A stretch of 64,000 bases of DNA, taken from NCBI GenBank assembly GCA_034766995.1, contig CM068313.1, positions 26,042,512 to 26,106,511 on the forward strand. Direction: 5' to 3'. Below the pieces are notes generated by a model. The model did not search any database. It saw only the letters and a program-made list of their open reading frames with translations, and was not told where the DNA came from. The position numbers and the translations under genes were made by a program. Numbering within the stretch: the stretch's first letter is position 1; the number at the start of each line of letters is the position of its first letter. The stretch is from Acanthacorydalis orientalis (lineage: Eukaryota; Arthropoda; Insecta; Megaloptera; Corydalidae). Shown here in pieces: positions 49,817 to 63,589 of the stretch.

Positions 49817-52240
49817 AAAAATGTGATTTTTTGCAGTTTATTTGATATTTCCTACATATTTAATGGACTGACATTAATTTTTAATAAGATATGATATAGA
49901 ACAATTATATACGCATCGACCGGTATGAAATAGTTGCCATTTTTAAAACAATTTGGATATTTTATATATTGCGGATATGGCGGATATTGAGGATATGGCG
50001 GATATGGTTTATTTTGTTGATATGTAGGATATTTTGGTAACTAGTTAATACTGGTCGATTCGTCTTTTAATGCTTTATGTATATTTCTAGACAAAATTAA
50101 CATCGGTCCATAATAAATGTAGGAAATATCAAAAAAACCGCAAAATATCTGCAAAAATTTCCGTTATTCCTTCATAAAATATGCAAAATGTTATAAAACT
50201 AGTAACTATTTCATACCGTTCGATGCGTATTCTCATGTTCTATATCGTAAAAGAGTCAAAATTAACATAGGTTCATAATTGATACCGAAAAAGTGACAAA
50301 AACCGCGAAATATCCGCAAAACATCCGCAAAAATAAACGTTTTTCTTGCTTAAAATATCCAAAATGTAAAAAAAATGACAAAAATTTCATACTGTTCGAT
50401 GCGTATTCTCATGTTCTATATCATAAAATAATAATAAATACCAAAAATAACTCAAAACCCCCCCAAAATCGCATTTCTTTGGATTTTGCGGATATGCGGA
50501 TATGGCGGATACGCAAAAATAAACGTTTTTCTTGTTTAAAATAGCCAAAATGTAAAAAAAAATGACAAAAATTTCATACTGTTCGATGCGTATTCTCATG
50601 TTCTATATCATAAGATAATAATAAATGCCAAAAATAACTCAAAAACCCCCAAAAATCGCATTTTTTTGGATTTTGCGGATATGCGGATATGGCGGATACG
50701 CAAAAATAAACGTTTTTCTTGTTTAAAATAGCCAAAATGTAAAAAAAATGACAAAAATTTCATACTGTTCGATGCGTATTCTCATGTTCTATATCATAAG
50801 ATAATAATAAATAACAAAAAATAACAAAAAAAACCCCAAAAATATCATTTTTTTGGATTTTGCGGATATGCGGATATGGCGGATATTGCGGATATGGCGG
50901 AAATGATATCCGTCGCAGATATGATATCCGCCGCGGATATGATATCCGCCGTATCCGCCATATCCGCAATATCCGCGTATCCGCCATATCCGCATATCCG
51001 CAAAATCCAAAAAAATGCGATTTTTGGGGGTTTTTGAGTTATTTTTTGTTATTTATTATTATCTTATGATATAGAACATGAGAATACGCATCGAACAGTA
51101 TGAAATTTTTGTCATTTTTTTTACATTTTGGCTATTTTAAGCAAGAAAAACGTTTATTTTTGCGTATCCGCCATATCCGCATATCCGCAAAATCCAAAAA
51201 AATGCGATTTTGGGGGGTTTTTGAGTTATTTTTGTTATTTATTATTATCTTATGATATAGAACATGAGAATACGCATCGAACAGTATGAAATTTTTGTCA
51301 TTTTTTTTTACATTTTGGCTATTTTAAGCAAGAAAAACGTTTATTTTTGCGTATCCGCCATATCCGCATATCCGCAAAATCCAAAGAAATGCGATTTTGG
51401 GGGGTTTTTGAGTTATTTTTGGTATTTATTATTATTTTATGATATAGAACATGAGAATACGCATCGAACAGTATGAAATTTTTGTCATTTTTTTTTACAT
51501 TTTGGATATTTTAAGCAAGAAAAACATTTATTTTTGCGGATATTTTGCGGATATTTCGCGGTTTTTGTAACTTTTTCGGTATCAATTATGAACCGATGTC
51601 ATTTTTGTCTCATTTATGATATAGAACATTAAAATAGGCATCGGATAGTATAAAATAGTTGCCACTTTTTTAACATTTTGGATATTTTAGGCATGAAAAA
51701 CCTTTAATTTCGCGAATTTTTCGCGGTTTTTGTGACTTTTTTGGTATCTATTATGAACTGATCTTAATTTTGACTCATGTATGATATAGTATATTAAAAT
51801 ACACATCGGATAGTATGAAATAGTTGCCATTTTTATAGCATTTTGGATCTTTTAGCCATGAAAAACCTTTATTTTTGTTAATTTTTCGCGGTTTTTGTGA
51901 CTTTTTCGGTATCTATTATAAACCGATGTCAATTTTGACTCAAGTATGAAATAGAACATTAAATAACGCATAGAACAGTATGAAATAGTTGCTAGTTTTA
52001 TAACATTTTGGGTATTTTATGAAGGAAAAACTGTAATTTTTGCTGATTTTTTGCGGTTTTTATGATATTTCCGACATTTATTACGGACAGATATAAATTT
52101 AGTCTAGAAATATACATAAAGCAGTAAAAGACGAATCGACCAGTATTAATTCGTTGCCAAATTATCCTACATATCCACAAAATAAGCAATATCCGTAATA
52201 TCCACCATATACGAAATATCCGCATTATCCGCAATATCAA
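49817..52240. repeat. H15: 2424-bp unit, 3+3 copies, flipped core
   Basis: Duplicate of H6. Private changes are AAAAATATCATTTTTTTGG left of the core (near 50839) and extra bases in several A or T runs, which explain the additional 3 bp. Confidence 0.9.
50861..51002 (-). repeat. Flipped axis-A core of H15
   Basis: Reversed core as in H4, H6 and H13; 4283 bp after the H13 core. Confidence 0.93.
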
Positions 52241-54101
52241 AAAAATGTGATTTTTTGCAGTTTATTTGATATTTCCTACATATTTAATGGACTGACATTA
52301 ATTTTTAATAAGATATGATATAGAACAATTATATACGCATCGACCGGTATGAAATAGTTGCCATTTTTAAAACAATTTGGATATTTTATATATTGCGGAT
52401 ATGGCGGATATTGAGGATATGGCGGATATGGTTTATTTTGTTGATATGTAGGATATTTTGGTAACTAGTTAATACTGGTCGATTCGTCTTTTAATGCTTT
52501 ATGTATATTTCTAGACAAAATTAACATCGGTCCATAATAAATGTAGGAAATATCAAAAAAACCGCAAAATATCTGCAAAAATTTCCGTTATTCCTTCATA
52601 AAATATGCAAAATGTTATAAAACTAGTAACTATTTCATACCGTTCGATGCGTATTCTCATGTTCTATATCGTAAAAGAGTCAAAATTAACATAGGTTCAT
52701 AATTGATACCGAAAAAGTGACAAAAACCGCGAAATATCCGCAAAACATCCGCAAAAATAAACGTTTTTCTTGCTTAAAATATCCAAAATGTAAAAAAAAA
52801 TGACAAAAATTTCATACTGTTCGATGCGTATTCTCATGTTCTATATCATAAGATAATAATAAATGCCAAAAATAACTCAAAAACCCCCAAAAATCGCATT
52901 TTTTTGGATTTTGCGGATATGCGGATATGGCGGATACGCGGATATTGCGGATATGGCGGATACGGCGGATATCATATCCGCGGCGGATATCATATCTGCG
53001 ACGGATATCATTTCCGCCATATCCGCAATATCCGCCATATCCGCATATCCGCAAAATCCAAAAAAATGCGATTTTTGGGGTTTTTTTGTTATTTTTTGGT
53101 ATTTATTATTATCTTATGATATAGAACATGAGAATACGCATCGAACAGTATGAAATTTTTGTCATTTTTTTTACATTTTGGCTATTTTAAGCAAGAAAAA
53201 CGTTTATTTTTGCGTATCCGCCATATCCGCATATCCGCAAAATCCAAAGAAATGCGATTTTGGGGGGTTTTTGAGTTATTTTTGGTATTTATTATTATTT
53301 TATGATATAGAACATGAGAATACGCATCGAACAGTATGAAATTTTTGTCATTTTTTTTACATTTTGGATATTTTAAGCAAGAAAAACGTTTATTTTTGCG
53401 GATATTTTGCGGATATTTCGCGGTTTTTGTAACTTTTTCGGTATCAATTATGAACCGATGTCATTTTTGTCTCATTTATGATATAGAACATTAAAATAGG
53501 CATCGGATAGTATAAAATAGTTGCCACTTTTTTAACATTTTGGATATTTTAGGCATGAAAAACCTTTAATTTCGCGAATTTTTCGCGGTTTTTGTGACTT
53601 TTTTGGTATCTATTATGAACTGATCTTAATTTTGACTCATGTATGATATAGTATATTAAAATACACATCGGATAGTATGAAATAGTTGCCATTTTTATAG
53701 CATTTTGGATCTTTTAGCCATGAAAAACCTTTATTTTTGTTAATTTTCGCGGTTTTTGTGACTTTTTCGGTATCTATTATAAACCGATGTCAATTTTGAC
53801 TCAAGTGTGAAATAGAACATTAAATAACGCATAGAACAGTATGAAATAGTTGCTAGTTTTATAACATGTTGGGTATTTTATGAAGGAAAAACTGTAATTT
53901 TTGCTGATTTTTTGCGGTTTTTATGATATTTCCGACATTTATTACGGACAGATATAAATTTAGTCTAGAAATATACATAAAGCAGTAAAAGACGAATCGA
54001 CCAGTATTAATTCGTTGCCAAATTATCCTACATATCCACAAAATAAGCAATATCCGTAATATCCACCATATACGAAATATCCGCATTATCCGCAATATCA
54101 A
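52241..54101. repeat. H16: 1861-bp unit, 1+2 copies
   Basis: Core forward at 52912-53053. Duplicate of H7 without the private AATGCC change. AACATGTTGGG is at 53863. Confidence 0.9.
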
Positions 54102-56518
54102 AAAAATGTGATTTTTTGCAGTTTATTTGATATTTCCTACATATTTAATGGACTGACATTAATTTTTAATAAGATATGATATAGAACAATTATATACGCA
54201 TCGACCGGTATGAAATAGTTGCCATTTTTAAAACAATTTGGATATTTTATATATTGCGGATATGGCGGATATTGAGGATATGGCGGATATGGTTTATTTT
54301 GTTGATATGTAGGATATTTTGGTAACTAGTTAATACTGGTCGATTCGTCTTTTAATGCTTTATGTATATTTCTAGACAAAATTAACATCGGTCCATAATA
54401 AATGTAGGAAATATCAAAAAAACCGCAAAATATCTGCAAAAATTTCCGTTATTCCTTCATAAAATATGCAAAATGTTATAAAACTAGTAACTATTTCATA
54501 CCGTTCGATGCGTATTCTCATGTTCTATATCGTAAAAGAGTCAAAATTAACATAGGTTCATAATTGATACCGAAAAAGTGACAAAAACCGCGAAATATCC
54601 GCAAAACATCCGCAAAAATAAACATTTTCTTGCTTAAAATATCCAAAATGTAAAAAAAATGACAAAAATTTCATACTGTTCGATGCGTATTCACATGTTC
54701 TATATCATAAAATAATAATAAATACCAAAAATAACTCAAAACCCCCCCAAAATCGCATTTCTTTGGATTTTGCGGATATGCGGATATGGCGGATACGCAA
54801 AAATAAACGTTTTTCTTGTTTAAAATAGCCAAAATGTAAAAAAAATGACAAAAATTTCATACTGTTCGATGCGTATTCTCATGTTCTATATCATAAAATA
54901 ATAATAAATACCAAAAATAACTCAAAAACCCCCCAAAATCGCATTTCTTTGGATTTTGCGGATATGCGGATATGGCGGATACGCAAAAATAAACGTTTTT
55001 CTTGCTTAAAATAGCCAAAATGTAAAAAAAATGACAAAAATTTCATACTGTTCGATGCGTATTCTCATGTTCTATATCATAAAATAATAATAAATACCAA
55101 AAATAACTCAGAAACCCTCCAAAATCGCATTTCTTTGGATTTTGCGGATATGCGGATATGGCGGATACGCAAAAATAAACGTTTTTCTTGCTTAAAATAG
55201 CCAAAATGTAAAAAAATGACAAAAATTTCATACTGTTCGATGCGTATTCTCATGTTCTATATCATAAGATAATAATAAATGCCAAAAATAACTCAAAAAC
55301 CCCCAAAAATCGCATTTTTTTGGATTTTGCGGATATGCGGATATGGCGGATACGCGGATATTGCGGATATGGCGGATACGGCGGATATCATATCCGCGGC
55401 GGATATCATATCCGCGACGGATATCATATCCGCCATATCCGCAATATCCGCCATATCCGCATATCCGCAAAATCCAAAAAAATGCGATTTTTGGGGGTTT
55501 TTTGTTATTTTTTGTTATTTATTATTATCTTATGATATAGAACATGAGAATACGCATCGAACAGTATGAAATTTTTGTCATTTTTTTTACATTTTGGCTA
55601 TTTTAAGCAAGAAAAACGTTTATTTTTGCGTATCCGCCATATCCGCATATCCGCAAAATCCAAAGAAATGCGATTTTGGGGGGTTTTTGAGTTATTTTTG
55701 GTATTTATTATTATTTTATGATATAGAACATGAGAATACGCATCGAACAGTATGAAATTTTTGTCATTTTTTTTACATTTTGGATATTTTAAGCAAGAAA
55801 AACGTTTATTTTTGCGGATATTTTGCGGATATTTCGCGGTTTTTGTAACTTTTTCGGTATCAATTATGAACCGATGTCATTTTTGTCTCATTTATGATAT
55901 AGAACATTAAAATAGGCATCGGATAGTATAAAATAGTTGCCACTTTTTTAACATTTTGGATATTTTAGGCATGAAAAACCTTTAATTTCGCGAATTTTTC
56001 GCGGTTTTTGTGACTTTTTTGGTATCTATTATGAACCGATCTTAATTTTGACTCATGTATGATATAGTATATTAAAATACACATCGGATAGTATGAAATA
56101 GTTGCCATTTTTATAGCATTTTGGATCTTTTAGCCATGAAAAACCTTTATTTTTGTTAATTTTTCGCGGTTTTTGTGACTTTTTCGGTATCTATTATAAA
56201 CCGATGTCAATTTTGACTCAAGTATGAAATAGAACATTAAATAACGCATAGAACAGTATGAAATAGTTGCTAGTTTTATAACATTTTGGGTATTTTATGA
56301 AGGAAAAACTGTAATTTTTGCTGATTTTTTGCGGTTTTTATGATATTTCCGACATTTATTACGGACAGATATAAATTTAGTCTAGAAATATACATAAAGC
56401 AGTAAAAGACGAATCGACCAGTATTAATTCGTTGCCAAATTATCCTACATATCCACAAAATAAGCAATATCCGTAATATCCACCATATACGAAATATCCG
56501 CATTATCCGCAATATCAA
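54102..56518. repeat. H17: 2417-bp unit, 4+2 copies
   Basis: Core forward at 55328-55469. Duplicate of H8 with one right-arm copy fewer. Private GAAACCCTCCAAAATCG near 55111. Confidence 0.9.
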
Positions 56519-58750
56519 AAAAATGTGATTTTTTGCAGTTTATTTGATATTTCCTACATATTTAATGGACTGACATTAATTTTTAATAAGATATGATATA
56601 GAACAATTATATACGCATCGACCGGTATGAAATAGTTGCCATTTTTAAAACAATTTGGATATTTTATATATTGCGGATATGGCGGATATTGAGGATATGG
56701 CGGATATGGTTTATTTTGTTGATATGTAGGATATTTTGGTAACTAGTTAATACTGGTCGATTCGTCTTTTAATGCTTTATGTATATTTCTAGACAAAATT
56801 AACATCGGTCCATAATAAATGTCGGAAATATCAAAAAAACCGCAAAATATCTGCAAAAATTTCCGTTATTCCTTCATAAAATATGCAAAATGTTATAAAA
56901 CTAGTAACTATTTCATACCGTTCGATGCGTATTCTCATGTTCTATATCGTAAAAGAGTCAAAATTAACATAGGTTCATAATTGATACCGAAAAAGTGACA
57001 AAAACCGCGAAATATCCGCAAAACATCCGCAAAAATAAACGTTTTTCTTGCTTAAAATATCCAAAATGTAAAAAAAAATGACAAAAATTTCATACTGTTC
57101 GATGCGTATTCTCATGTTCTATATCATAAAATAATAATAAATACCAAAAATAACTCAAAACCCCCCCAAAATCGCATTTCTTTGGATTTTGCGGATATGC
57201 GGATATGGCGGATACGCAAAAATAAACGTTTTTCTTGTTTAAAATAGCCAAAATGTAAAAAAAATGACAAAAATTTCATACTGTTCGATGCGTATTCTCA
57301 TGTTCTATATCATAAAATAATAATAAATACCAAAAATAACTCAAAAACCCCCCAAAATCGCATTTCTTTGGATTTTGCGGATATGCGGATATGGCGGATA
57401 CGCAAAAATAAACGTTTTTCTTGCTTAAAATAGCCAAAATGTAAAAAAAATGACAAAAATTTCATACTGTTCGATGCGTATTCTCATGTTCTATATCATA
57501 AGATAATAATAAATGCCAAAAATAACTCAAAAACCCCCAAAAATCGCATTTTTTTGGATTTTGCGGATATGCGGATATGGCGGATACGCGGATATTGCGG
57601 ATATGGCGGATACGGCGGATATCATATCCGCGGCGGATATCATATCCGCGACGGATATCATATCCGCCATATCCGCATATCCGCCATATCCGCATATCCG
57701 CAAAATCCAAAAAAATGCGATTTTTGGTTTTTTTTGTTATTTTTTGATATTTATTATTATCTTATGATATAGAACATTAGAATACGCATCGAACAGTATG
57801 AAATTTTTGTCATTTTTTTTACATTTTGGATATTTTAAGCAAGAAAAACGTTTATTTTTGCGTATCCGCCATATCCGCATATCCGCAAAATCCAAAGAAA
57901 TGCGATTTTGGGGGGTTTTTGAGTTATTTTTGGTATTTATTATTATTTTATGATATAGAACATGAGAATACGCATCGAACAGTATGAAATTTTTGTCATT
58001 TTTTTTACATTTTGGATATTTTAAGCAAGAAAAACATTTATTTTTGCGGATATTTTGCGGATATTTCGCGGTTTTTGTAACTTTTTCGGTATCAATTATG
58101 AACCGATGTCATTTTTGTCTCATTTATGATATAGAACATTAAAATAGGCATCGGATAGTATAAAATAGTTGCCACTTTTTTAACATTTTGGATATTTTAG
58201 GCATGAAAAACCTTTAATTTCGCGAATTTTTCGCGGTTTTTGTGACTTTTTTGGTATCTATTATGAACTGATCTTAATTTTGACTCATGTATGATATAGT
58301 ATATTAAAATACACATCGGATAGTATGAAATAGTTGCCATTTTTATAGCATTTTGGATCTTTTAGCCATGAAAAACCTTTATTTTTGTTAATTTTTCGCG
58401 GTTTTTGTGACTTTTTCGGTATCTATTATAAACCGATGTCAATTTTGACTCAAGTGTGAAATAGAACATTAAATAACGCATAGAACAGTATGAAATAGTT
58501 GCTAGTTTTATAACATTTTGGGTATTTTATGAAGGAAAAACTGTAATTTTTGCTGATTTTTTGCGGTTTTTATGATATTTCCGACATTTATTACGGACAG
58601 ATATAAATTTAGTCTAGAAATATACATAAAGCAGTAAAAGACGAATCGACCAGTATTAATTCGTTGCCAAATTATCCTACATATCCACAAAATAAGCAAT
58701 ATCCGTAATATCCACCATATACGAAATATCCGCATTATCCGCAATATCAA
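56519..58750. repeat. H18: 2232-bp unit, 3+2 copies
   Basis: The core is forward at 57562-57702, 141 bp because one base is lost in CCGCATATCCGCC. The right flank is changed to TTTTTGGTTTTTTTTG, followed by ACATTAGAATACG. CAAGTGTGAAATAG (near 58451) is shared with the H5/H7 type, but AACATTTTGGG is normal. Confidence 0.9.
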
Positions 58751-61170
58751 AAAAATGTGATTTTTTGCAGTTTATTTGATATTTCCTACATATTTAATGG
58801 ACTGACATTAATTTTTAATAAGATATGATATAGAACAATTATATACGCATCGACCGGTATGAAATAGTTGCCATTTTTAAAACAATTTGGATATTTTATA
58901 TATTGCGGATATGGCGGATATTGAGGATATGGCGGATATGGTTTATTTTGTTGATATGTAGGATATTTTGGTAACTAGTTAATACTGGTCGATTCGTCTT
59001 TTAATGCTTTATGTATATTTCTAGACAAAATTAACATCGGTCCATAATAAATGTAGGAAATATCAAAAAAACCGCAAAATATCTGCAAAAATTTCCGTTA
59101 TTCCTTCATAAAATATGCAAAATGTTATAAAACTAGTAACTATTTCATACCGTTCGATGCGTATTCTCATGTTCTATATCGTAAAAGAGTCAAAATTAAC
59201 ATAGGTTCATAATTGATACCGAAAAAGTGACAAAAACCGCGAAATATCCGCAAAACATCCGCAAAAATAAACGTTTTTCTTGCTTAAAATATCCAAAATG
59301 TAAAAAAAATGACAAAAATTTCATACTGTTCGATGCGTATTCTCATGTTCTATATCATAAAATAATAATAAATACCAAAAATAACTCAAAAAACCCCCAA
59401 AATCGCATTTCTTTGGATTTTGCGGATATGCGGATATGGCGGATACGCAAAAATAAACGTTTTTCTTGCTTAAAATAGCCAAAATGTAAAAAAAATGACA
59501 AAAATTTCATACTGTTCGATGCGTATTCTCATGTTCTATATCATAAAATAATAATAAATACCAAAAATAACTCAGAAACCCCCCAAAATCGCATTTCTTT
59601 GGATTTTGCGGATATGCGGATATGGCGGATACGCAAAAATAAACGTTTTTTCTTGCTTAAAATAGCCAAAATGTAAAAAAAATGACAAAAATTTCATACT
59701 GTTCGATGCGTATTCTCATGTTCTATATCATAAGATAATAATAAATGCCAAAAATAACTCAAAAACCCCCAAAAATCGCATTTTTTTGGATTTTGCGGAT
59801 ATGCGGATATGGCGGATACGCGGATATTGCGGATATGGCGGATACGGCGGATATCATATCCGCGGCGGATATCATATCCGCGACGGATATCATATCCGCC
59901 ATATCCGCAATATCCGCCATATCCGCATATCCGCAAAATCCAAAAAAATGCGATTTTTGGGGGTTTTTTGTTATTTTTTGTTATTTATTATTATCTTATG
60001 ATATAGAACATGAGAATACGCATCGAACAGTATGAAATTTTTGTCATTTTTTTTACATTTTGGCTATTTTAAGCAAGAAAAACGTTTATTTTTGCGTATC
60101 CGCCATATCCGCATATCCGCAAAATCCAAAGAAATGCGATTTTGGGGGGTTTTTGAGTTATTTTTGGTATTTATTATTATTTTATGATATAGAACATGAG
60201 AATACGCATCGAACAGTATGAAATTTTTGTCATTTTTTTTACATTTTGGCTATTTTAAGCAAGAAAAACGTTTATTTTTGCGTATCCGCCATATCCGCAT
60301 ATCCGCAAAATCCAAAGAAATGCGATTTTGGGGGGTTTTTGAGTTATTTTTGGTATTTATTATTATTTTATGATATAGAACATGAGAATACGCATCGAAC
60401 AGTATGAAATTTTTGTCATTTTTTTTACATTTTGGATATTTTAAGCAAGAAAAACGTTTATTTTTGCGGATATTTTGCGGATATTTCGCGGTTTTTGTAA
60501 CTTTTTCGGTATCAATTATGAACCGATGTCATTTTTGTCTCATTTATGATATAGAACATTAAAATAGGCATCGGATAGTATAAAATAGTTGCCACTTTTT
60601 TAACATTTTGGATATTTTAGGCATGAAAAACCTTTAATTTCGCGAATTTTTCGCGGTTTTTGTGACTTTTTTGGTATCTATTATGAACCGATCTTAATTT
60701 TGACTCATGTATGATATAGTATATTAAAATACACATCGGATAGTATGAAATAGTTGCCATTTTTATAGCATTTTGGATCTTTTAGCCATGAAAAACCTTT
60801 ATTTTTGTTAATTTTTCGCGGTTTTTGTGACTTTTTCGGTATCTATTATAAACCGATGTCAATTTTGACTCAAGTATGAAATAGAACATTAAATAACGCA
60901 TAGAACAGTATGAAATAGTTGCTAGTTTTATAACATTTTGGGTATTTTATGAAGGAAAAACTGTAATTTTTGCTGATTTTTTGCGGTTTTTATGATATTT
61001 CCGACATTTATTACGGACAGATATAAATTTAGTCTAGAAATATACATAAAGCAGTAAAAGACGAATCGACCAGTATTAATTCGTTGCCAAATTATCCTAC
61101 ATATCCACAAAATAAGCAATATCCGTAATATCCACCATATACGAAATATCCGCATTATCCGCAATATCAA
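58751..61170. repeat. H19: 2420-bp unit, 3+3 copies with a forward core
   Basis: Core forward at 59794-59935. It has the same copy layout as the flipped units but is not flipped, so a 3+3 layout does not by itself imply inversion. Has an extra T in CGTTTTTTCTTGC near 59646. Confidence 0.9.
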
Positions 61171-63589
61171 AAAAATGTGATTTTTTGCAGTTTATTTGAT
61201 ATTTCCTACATATTTAATGGACTGACATTAATTTTTAATAAGATATGATATAGAACAATTATATACGCATCGACCGGTATGAAATAGTTGCCATTTTTAA
61301 AACAATTTGGATATTTTATATATTGCGGATATGGCGGATATTGAGGATATGGCGGATATGGTTTATTTTGTTGATATGTAGGATATTTTGGTAACTAGTT
61401 AATACTGGTCGATTCGTCTTTTAATGCTTTATGTATATTTCTAGACAAAATTAACATCGGTCCATAATAAATGTCGGAAATATCAAAAAAACCGCAAAAT
61501 ATCTGCAAAAATTTCCGTTATTCCTTCATAAAATATGCAAAATGTTATAAAACTAGTAACTATTTCATACCGTTCGATGCGTATTCTCATGTTCTATATC
61601 GTAAAAGAGTCAAAATTAACATAGGTTCATAATTGATACCGAAAAAGTGACAAAAACCGCGAAATATCCGCAAAACATCCGCAAAAATAAACGTTTTTCT
61701 TGCTTAAAATATCCAAAATGTAAAAAAAATGACAAAAATTTCATACTGTTCGATGCGTATTCTCATGTTCTATATCATAAAATAATAATAAATACCAAAA
61801 ATAACTCAAACCCCCCCCAAAATCGCATTTCTTTGGATTTTGCGGATATGCGGATATGGCGGATACGCAAAAATAAACGTTTTTCTTGTTTAAAATAGCC
61901 AAAATGTAAAAAAAATGACAAAAATTTCATACTGTTCGATGCGTATTCTCATGTTCTATATCATAAAATAATAATAAATACCAAAAATAACTCAAAAACC
62001 CCCCAAAATCGCATTTCTTTGGATTTTGCGGATATGCGGATATGGCGGATACGCAAAAATAAACGTTTTTCTTGCTTAAAATAGCCAAAATGTAAAAAAA
62101 ATGACAAAAATTTCATACTGTTCGATGCGTATTCTCATGTTCTATATCATAAAATAATAATAAATACCAAAAATAACTCAGAAACCCCCCAAAATCGCAT
62201 TTCTTTGGATTTTGCGGATATGCGGATATGGCGGATACGCAAAAATAAACGTTTTTCTTGCTTAAAATAGCCAAAATGTAAAAAAAATGACAAAAATTTC
62301 ATACTGTTCGATGCGTATTCTCATGTTCTATATCATAAGATAATAATAAATGCCAAAAATAACTCAAAAACCCCCAAAAATCGCATTTTTTTGGATTTTG
62401 CGGATATGCGGATATGGCGGATACGCGGATATTGCGGATATGGCGGATACGGCGGATATCATATCCGCGGCGGATATCATATCCGCGACGGATATCATAT
62501 CCGCCATATCCGCAATATCCGCCATATCCGCATATCCGCAAAATCCAAAAAAATGCGATTTTTGGGGGTTTTTTGTTATTTTTTGTTATTTATTATTATC
62601 TTATGATATAGAACATGAGAATACGCATCGAACAGTATGAAATTTTTGTCATTTTTTTTACATTTTGGCTATTTTAAGCAAGAAAAACGTTTATTTTTGC
62701 GTATCCGCCATATCCGCATATCCGCAAAATCCAAAGAAATGCGATTTTGGGGGGTTTTTGAGTTATTTTTGGTATTTATTATTATTTTATGATATAGAAC
62801 ATGAGAATACGCATCGAACAGTATGAAATTTTTGTCATTTTTTTTACATTTTGGATATTTTAAGCAAGAAAAACGTTTATTTTTGCGGATATTTTGCGGA
62901 TATTTCGCGGTTTTTGTAACTTTTTCGGTATCAATTATGAACCGATGTCATTTTTGTCTCATTTATGATATAGAACATTAAAATAGGCATCGGATAGTAT
63001 AAAATAGTTGCCACTTTTTTAACATTTTGGATATTTTAGGCATGAAAAACCTTTAATTTCGCGAATTTTTCGCGGTTTTTGTGACTTTTTTGGTATCTAT
63101 TATGAACCGATCTTAATTTTGACTCATGTATGATATAGTATATTAAAATACACATCGGATAGTATGAAATAGTTGCCATTTTTATAGCATTTTGGATCTT
63201 TTAGCCATGAAAAACCTTTATTTTTGTTAATTTTTCGCGGTTTTTGTGACTTTTTCGGTATCTATTATAAACCGATGTCAATTTTGACTCAAGTATGAAA
63301 TAGAACATTAAATAACGCATAGAACAGTATGAAATAGTTGCTAGTTTTATGACATTTTGGGTATTTTATGAAGGAAAAACTGTAATTTTTGCTGATTTTT
63401 TGCGGTTTTTATGATATTTCCGACATTTATTACGGACAGATATAAATTTAGTCTAGAAATATACATAAAGCAGTAAAAGACGAATCGACCAGTATTAATT
63501 CGTTGCCAAATTATCCTACATATCCACAAAATAAGCAATATCCGTAATATCCACCATATACGAAATATCCGCATTATCCGCAATATCAA
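61171..63589. repeat. H20: 2419-bp unit, 4+2 copies
   Basis: Core forward at 62399-62540. It resembles H17 in layout but lacks TATTCACATG. Private TTTTATGACATTTTGGG near 63346 and an eight-C run near 61811. Confidence 0.9.

Larger units (their letters stand above)
43303..56518. repeat. Large segmental duplication, copy 2 (H12-H17)
   Basis: Second copy of H3-H8. Differences seen are one 186-bp step (H8 against H17), a few single-base indels in homopolymers and the private changes listed under H4, H5, H7 and H15. The low number of changes implies a recent event, or ongoing homogenisation. Confidence 0.9.

Noticed and set aside
17052..63589. 80-codon minus-strand frame present once per HOR unit, and 62-144 codon frames across the cores
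   Set aside because: The 80-codon frame is fairly constant, but so is the whole unit at DNA level. Single-base indels (H4) break it freely, it starts at a non-ATG codon, and its residues translate CGGATA-type words.
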